DNA from: Monoraphidium neglectum
Taxonomy: Eukaryota; Chlorophyta; Chlorophyceae; Sphaeropleales; Selenastraceae
Assembly (NCBI RefSeq): GCF_000611645.1
Contig: NW_014013336.1
Location: 18,429-30,113, forward strand
DNA length: 11,685 nucleotides
Direction of reading: 5' to 3'
Shown here: positions 7,822 to 11,685 of the stretch, in pieces
Position numbering within the stretch: the stretch's first letter is position 1
How the letters are laid out: each line of letters opens with the position of its first letter
Program-made: the position numbers and the translations under genes
The notes under the pieces: model-generated
The model's database searches: none
The model's input: the letters and a program-made list of their open reading frames with translations, nothing else
Told to the model about the DNA's origin: nothing

Positions 7822-8546
7822 GCGGCGGCAGCTTGGCTGGGCGGCCAACACCATGACCGTGGTCCAGAGTCCTAGTTGGCCCATGCGCGACAGCTTCTAT
7901 TTGGGCACAAGAACCCACCAAGCCACGTTTGGTAGAGCCACCATGGGCCCAGCTGCAGCACTCCACTTTGCGGCGTGTTGGCCCAATCACACGCACCCGA
8001 GCTACCACTGAGCAGGGCCCTCAAACCTCTGCTGGCTGCTGGCTCCAGGGTGGCGTCCATGTTTGCATTCACAGGCCCCTGTCTCTTGCTCAGGGGCTGC
8101 CTTGTGTACGCCGTTCCCCGTCTGCCTCGCACTGTCAGCGGTACCACGCTGGTGCGGTGCCGCGTGACAGGTTGTCAGTCTTGAGAGCGCTTCAAAAGAG
8201 CACCCCGCGTGCAGCCCGCGCTCGCTCTCGCAGCACGATCCATGATCCCACCGCTGCACACGGCCGACTGTTCTGACCAAGAATCCATTCTCACAGCACT
8301 GCGTTTCCTCGTTTGCACAGGGCCACACTGGTCCTTGTCGCGCCACCCTGTCATTTTTTCCTGCGTTCGCCCACGCTCAGGACCGTCCGACTGCAGCGCT
8401 AGCTTCCTGGCAATCGCAATGCTGCATCGTCGATACCAACTCCCTTTGTGCACTTAGTCATTCAGAGCCCCAGCTGTACCCATGCGACTGGTCCATGCGC
8501 CCAGTATGTTTTGGGCTTTCAGGCTGTCCAGCATAAATGCACCACA

Positions 8547-8552
8547 AATAAA
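8547..8552 (+). terminator. AATAAA hexamer, possible polyadenylation signal
   Basis: A perfect AATAAA lies about 725 bases after the presumed stop codon. Green algae usually use TGTAA, and I found no TGTAA on this strand between 7822 and 11239, so use of this hexamer is speculative. Confidence 0.2.
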
Positions 8553-8639
8553 CGCTTGTCGGCGGCCGCCCTTTCCTGCTCTTTCATGTGCGTGGGCTCA
8601 CAGATTTTGCCGACACGGTGCATGCTCTTTAGGTAGATA

Positions 8640-8645
8640 AATAAA
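8640..8645 (+). terminator. Second AATAAA hexamer
   Basis: It lies in the A/T-rich run GATAAATAAATTT, 93 bases after the first hexamer. It carries the same caveat. Confidence 0.2.
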
Positions 8646-9119
8646 TTTGCAGAGCCAGCGTTGTGTCGTCCCCAGCATGTCATGCTTCACAGCAATCTCT
8701 TGCCTGGTCTGAGCAGCAAGCGGCCTTTGCGTCCTGCAGCAGGAGTGCATGCAGAACAGTGCCCCTTTCGTGATGCACAGCCCATCTGTGGCACAGCGGG
8801 CTTCCTTTGCTGCAGGGATCCCCATGCGCCTCTCATCCCTCATGCCCTTCACTCGGCCACTGCATTTCGCACACAGCGCGGTCGCTGGCGTGCCTTCCTT
8901 TGAACGAGAAACGCGTGCCTAGGGTTATTCCGGGCGGAACGCATGCCCGCCACAAGAACTGGTAGACAGGCCCCTCTGTCTGAGCATGGTGCGCACAGGC
9001 AATTCCCTGCCTAGCTGCACGTCGTTACAGGACACCAGACTTTCTTCACATTTTCCCTTGCAAGTGCTCTCCAATTTCTCGGACTGTGTGACTTAAGGCT
9101 CCACGCATCCCCCCCGCCG

Positions 9120-9127
<8 letters not shown>

Positions 9128-9175
<48 letters not shown>
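9128..9175. repeat. (CT)24 microsatellite
   Basis: Forty-eight uninterrupted bases alternate C and T, preceded by an imperfect CT-rich lead from about 9120 and followed by a T/C-rich region to about 9260. It yields false Arg-Glu repeat frames on the other strand. Polypurine/polypyrimidine tracts like this can form triplex DNA and vary in length. Confidence 0.95.
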
Positions 9176-9178
<3 letters not shown>

Positions 9179-9553
9179 TCCACTTCCTCCCTTTGTCCAT
9201 CTGTCTGTCTTTTTGCAACCCACCTTGTGTTTCTTTTCTCCTCTCCTCTTGTGTTCTCTTGTCTCTGCTCGTCGTGGAGTGTGCCCGCTGTATGCTGGCT
9301 GCAAGTTTTGCTCACATGCACGTGCAGTACACTGACGCCAAGGGAGTAACAAGAAGTTCCAGTCCATGGCAATTCACATGAAAACAAATCAAACAATCAG
9401 CAGCTTTAGATGTGGCAACATGTGATTGCTTTTAATCCAATCCTAGGAGCTTCCGGCACATGTGGGGGATTTAGGATACAGCTGCTTTGACTGCTAATGC
9501 TGGCAAGATACACACTTGTCTTTCGGGGCCTTGGAGTTGAGCACACATGTGAG

Positions 9554-9573
9554 TGCTTGCATGCATGCAAGCA
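9554..9573. repeat. 20-base perfect palindrome in a TGCATGC-rich stretch
   Basis: TGCTTGCATGCATGCAAGCA is its own reverse complement with no spacer. It is followed at once by further short palindromes (GCATATGC at 9571-9578). Much of 9559-9584 alternates purine and pyrimidine. No function is assigned. Confidence 0.85.
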
Positions 9574-10052
9574 TATGCATGCGCAAGTGGTTTGATGTGA
9601 TTAGACTACTGGCGTCAGGTCAGGCATCCACGCACAGGTGGTGGACACTCGCAACCTCTGCAGCTGCCCGATGTCAATCCTGCACAGACAATGCAAACTG
9701 TCTTGCGGCATGCACAAAGATCCCAAAACCTTGCTATTGGCCACTCTCCATGCCAATGCAGGTGCAACCAGCCCGCATCAACGGCGACGCATGCGGCCTG
9801 ACGTCTTTCCAGGAGGCGCCTCTCTCCCGACCATAGCGCTCACCCGTCCCGCCCTTGCCCATTGTACTGTGTGTTATTGCATGCGCCGCTCGCTGGTGTG
9901 TGGGGGCGCGACCGCCACCCATTGGTTCAGGACTTCTTTGCTGACAGCGCAGGAGCACAGCCAACTGGTGCATGCGGGAAGCAGATTCAGCTGCTCGCAG
10001 CCAGAGTCTGCCCTTGTTTGGATGTGAAAATGTCACCAAGTCTTTTTGGAAC

Positions 10053-10057
10053 TTACA
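10053..10057 (-). terminator. TGTAA pentamer on the minus strand, possible polyadenylation signal
   Basis: TTACA on the plus strand reads TGTAA in the direction of the kinase gene, the usual green-algal signal. It lies about 1.2 kb after the kinase stop, which is long for a 3' UTR. Chance is a real alternative. Confidence 0.15.
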
Positions 10058-11239
10058 ACCCCCAAGAAATCTCACAAGCTCTTAATCCCAGCAAAATGCA
10101 ACCCTTGCAGCCTACTGACCGGGACGTGCTCAGCATGGCGCAGGGCAGCACATTTATTGAGGCCGACACGCAGATTTCTTCACCCAGGGGTCAACCCAGC
10201 AGGAGCACGCGCGTGCTGCCAGGAAGCAACAGCCTGATCAGGCGGCAACGCAGAAGTGTGGTGGGGAAACTGCCTACGCTACCGGGCCAATCAGCCTCAC
10301 TCCTTGTGCAGGGGTGGGCCAGAAACAACAGTCAGGGGTATGTGCCCTCCAAGGGGTTGATGGCATGAGTCATTGCCTGTCCTAATGCATGCAGAAGTGT
10401 TGAAAGGTGTCGAGTCGCCTGTCCAAAATGATAGCCGCGGGATGGTTGAGGTCAGGTGCCCGGGGTCAGACACATTGTTGGGCTCTTGTTGCACGGATGG
10501 CGGCTGCTGCAGCTGGGGCTGCGCCAGCGCATCTGATAGTGCTTGAAGGCAGGTGCAGTGGTGTCACCAAGGGGTCACAGGAAGGAGAAGACACTTGGTT
10601 CTGCGATTTGTTGCCTGCAGCCTGATCTCTTGCGCGTTTGGTCAGCTTGATGTTTGGAAGGAGGTGGCCTGGCCTGGCCGCGATGACGATGCGCCGTGCA
10701 GTGGTACCCACGCCTTGCCCATGCGCTGCCAGCGCCAAGCTGGTGGCTGCTAATCGCCGCTGCAGCCTCTGCAGCCGCGGTAGAGCCACCAGCGTTGGCT
10801 GGTCAGCGTCAATGCTCGCGCCCACCCCGGGGGTTGTGGTGGCCAATGGAGTTTGCTGAAGACGATGTGGCGATTTGCTCGCCAGGGGATGCCCACATGG
10901 GTGTTCAGTTGTTTCGTCTTCAGCGCGCGACGCCGGCGCCTTGCTGAATGCTGGTGAGCGCTGCTGCAGCCTCTGCGGCGGCGCTCGCACCATCAGTGCC
11001 GGCGGTCCGGTGTTGCTTGTCGTAGCCAGGTGGCAGGCTTGTTGGCGCCCTTGGTGTTGCCGGGGCTTGTTGGGTCGCGTTGTGATTTCCTTGGGCATGT
11101 TGGATTTCTGGAGGGGTCTCGTTTGTGGTCTGTTGTTGATGTTGCGATCTGCTTGAAGGGTCTGGTTGTCTTGTGAGGGGACGGTCTCGACATCTTGAGA
11201 GCCTTGCGGGCGTATGGGCCCTTTGGGGTGTTGACTGCA

Positions 11240-11677
11240 TCACGCGCAGGCGACGGGAACGGCGGCCGCCGGGCTGGGCGCGGCGGCGGCGGCCGCCGCG
11301 GCGGCCTCGCGGCCGCGCCGCGCCAGCGCCACCAGGTCGATGGGCAGCGGCGCCGCGCGCGCCTCCACGGCCGCCCAGTCGACGCCGGCGAAGAACGCGT
11401 GGCCCTTGAGCTGCGCCACCGTCAGCCGCTGCCGCGGCCGCCGCGCCAGCATGCCGCGGAACAGCAGGTCCCGCAGCTCGGCCGGCAGCGCCGCGGCGGC
11501 GGAGCCGGGCGCGGGCGCCCACTTCTTGCCGGCGCGCGCGGCGGCCAGCGCAGCGGTGACCTCGGGCAGTGGCAGCAGCATCGCCGCCAGGGTCACGCCC
11601 ATGGCCCACACGTCGCCGGGGCGGCTGTCAAACTGGAAGCCCAGCTGCACTGCGATGTCCAAGATGCACGAACGGAT
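11240..11677 (-). CDS. Ser/Thr protein kinase, last exon (C-lobe), 5'-partial
   Basis: Read on the minus strand, a GCTTTCAG acceptor at 11685-11678 precedes a 145-codon exon ending at TGA (11242-11240). It carries the end of a protein kinase domain. Residues 22-27 (DVWAMG) match subdomain IX, whose Asp stabilises the catalytic loop. Residues 65-96 (from PAELRDLLFRGMLARRPRQR to HAFF) match subdomain XI with its invariant Arg at residue 84. The sequence HAFFAGVDW at 93-101 resembles the FFxxIDW end seen in AGC-type kinases, though this is not proof of that class. A tail with nine Ala in a row follows. The ATP-binding lobe, catalytic Asp and APE motif lie outside the window. The piece before subdomain IX (LGFQFDSRPG) is unusual. 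A GTGATG overlapping the stop could be a donor to a further exon. Kinase identity is good, subfamily weak. Confidence 0.8.
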   Translation of the reverse strand: MRSCILDIAVQLGFQFDSRPGDVWAMGVTLAAMLLPLPEVTAALAAARAGKKWAPAPGSAAAALPAELRDLLFRGMLARRPRQRLTVAQLKGHAFFAGVDWAAVEARAAPLPIDLVALARRGREAAAAAAAAAPSPAAAVPVACA

Positions 11678-11685
11678 CTGAAAGC

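Larger units (their letters stand above)
7822..11239. other. Long stretch with no supportable gene, between convergent genes
   Basis: This 3.4 kb tract includes the presumed 3' UTR of the coiled-coil gene. By eye it has more T and A than the exons to its left, has short chance frames on both strands, and lacks the dense exon-like GC-rich coiled-coil pattern. It holds two AATAAA hexamers, a CT microsatellite and a large palindrome, listed separately. No tRNA, rRNA or transposase motif was seen, and no terminal inverted repeats were found by eye. Confidence 0.6.

Noticed and set aside
7223..8008. 261-codon minus-strand open frame over the last exon
   Set aside because: Antisense of the CAG and Ala-rich exon; it is Ala/Pro/Arg repeats only, with no recognisable motif.
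9046..9396. Minus-strand frames with a long Arg-Glu repeat
   Set aside because: The repeat is simply the CT microsatellite read on the other strand.
9862..10368. 168-codon plus-strand open frame
   Set aside because: It has no domain, no coiled-coil pattern and no clear splice partners. Its length is within chance for this composition. Transcript or conservation evidence would be needed.
1..11685. Mobile element, CRISPR array or RNA gene
   Set aside because: No transposase or reverse transcriptase motif, terminal repeat pair, spaced short repeat array or tRNA/rRNA-like sequence was found by eye on either strand.

Overview
The window looks like nuclear DNA from a GC-rich, intron-dense eukaryote, most probably a chlorophyte green alga. 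The reasons are the very GC-rich third codon positions, alanine-, glutamine- and arginine-rich products, many short exons separated by 80-370 base GT-AG introns, donors mostly of the GTGCGY/GTGAGB type with CAG acceptors, CAG and CT microsatellites, and a eukaryotic protein kinase fragment. The genus cannot be read from the sequence. No bacterial operon, RNA gene, CRISPR array or recognisable transposon was seen.

Bases 1-7821 (+) hold the 3' part of one long gene, reconstructed by eye as about 25 coding exons (roughly 920 codons inside the window; the 5' end lies upstream). The product is an almost continuous Ala/Glu/Lys/Gln/Leu-rich coiled coil. It ends in a larger exon with a helical segment, a run of eight glutamines and a low-complexity Ser/Ala/Pro tail. 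I do not recognise the family. Nearly every internal exon is a multiple of three bases and the introns are phase 0, so exons can be duplicated or skipped without breaking the frame.

Bases about 390-4069 hold a tandem intragenic duplication. A cassette of about 1.85 kb (six exons plus their introns) occurs twice, with introns about as similar between copies as exons. The exons ending at 14 and 419 suggest that at least part of an earlier copy lies upstream. Copy 1 carries an in-frame TAG just after a splice acceptor (2202-2204), which a second acceptor six bases downstream would remove. Copy 2 has lost the end of one exon together with its donor, and appears to use a donor that lies inside the intron in copy 1. 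Both copies hold the same 99-base Cys/His-rich stretch that can be read either as exon or as intron. The gene therefore appears to be remodelled by exon duplication and splice-site shifts.

Bases 7822-11239 contain no gene I can support. They hold the presumed 3' UTR of the coiled-coil gene, two AATAAA hexamers, a 24-unit CT microsatellite, a 20-base perfect palindrome, and weak open frames. At the right edge, 11240-11677 on the minus strand is the last exon of a Ser/Thr protein kinase (subdomains IX-XI). The two genes converge, and nothing in the sequence links their functions.
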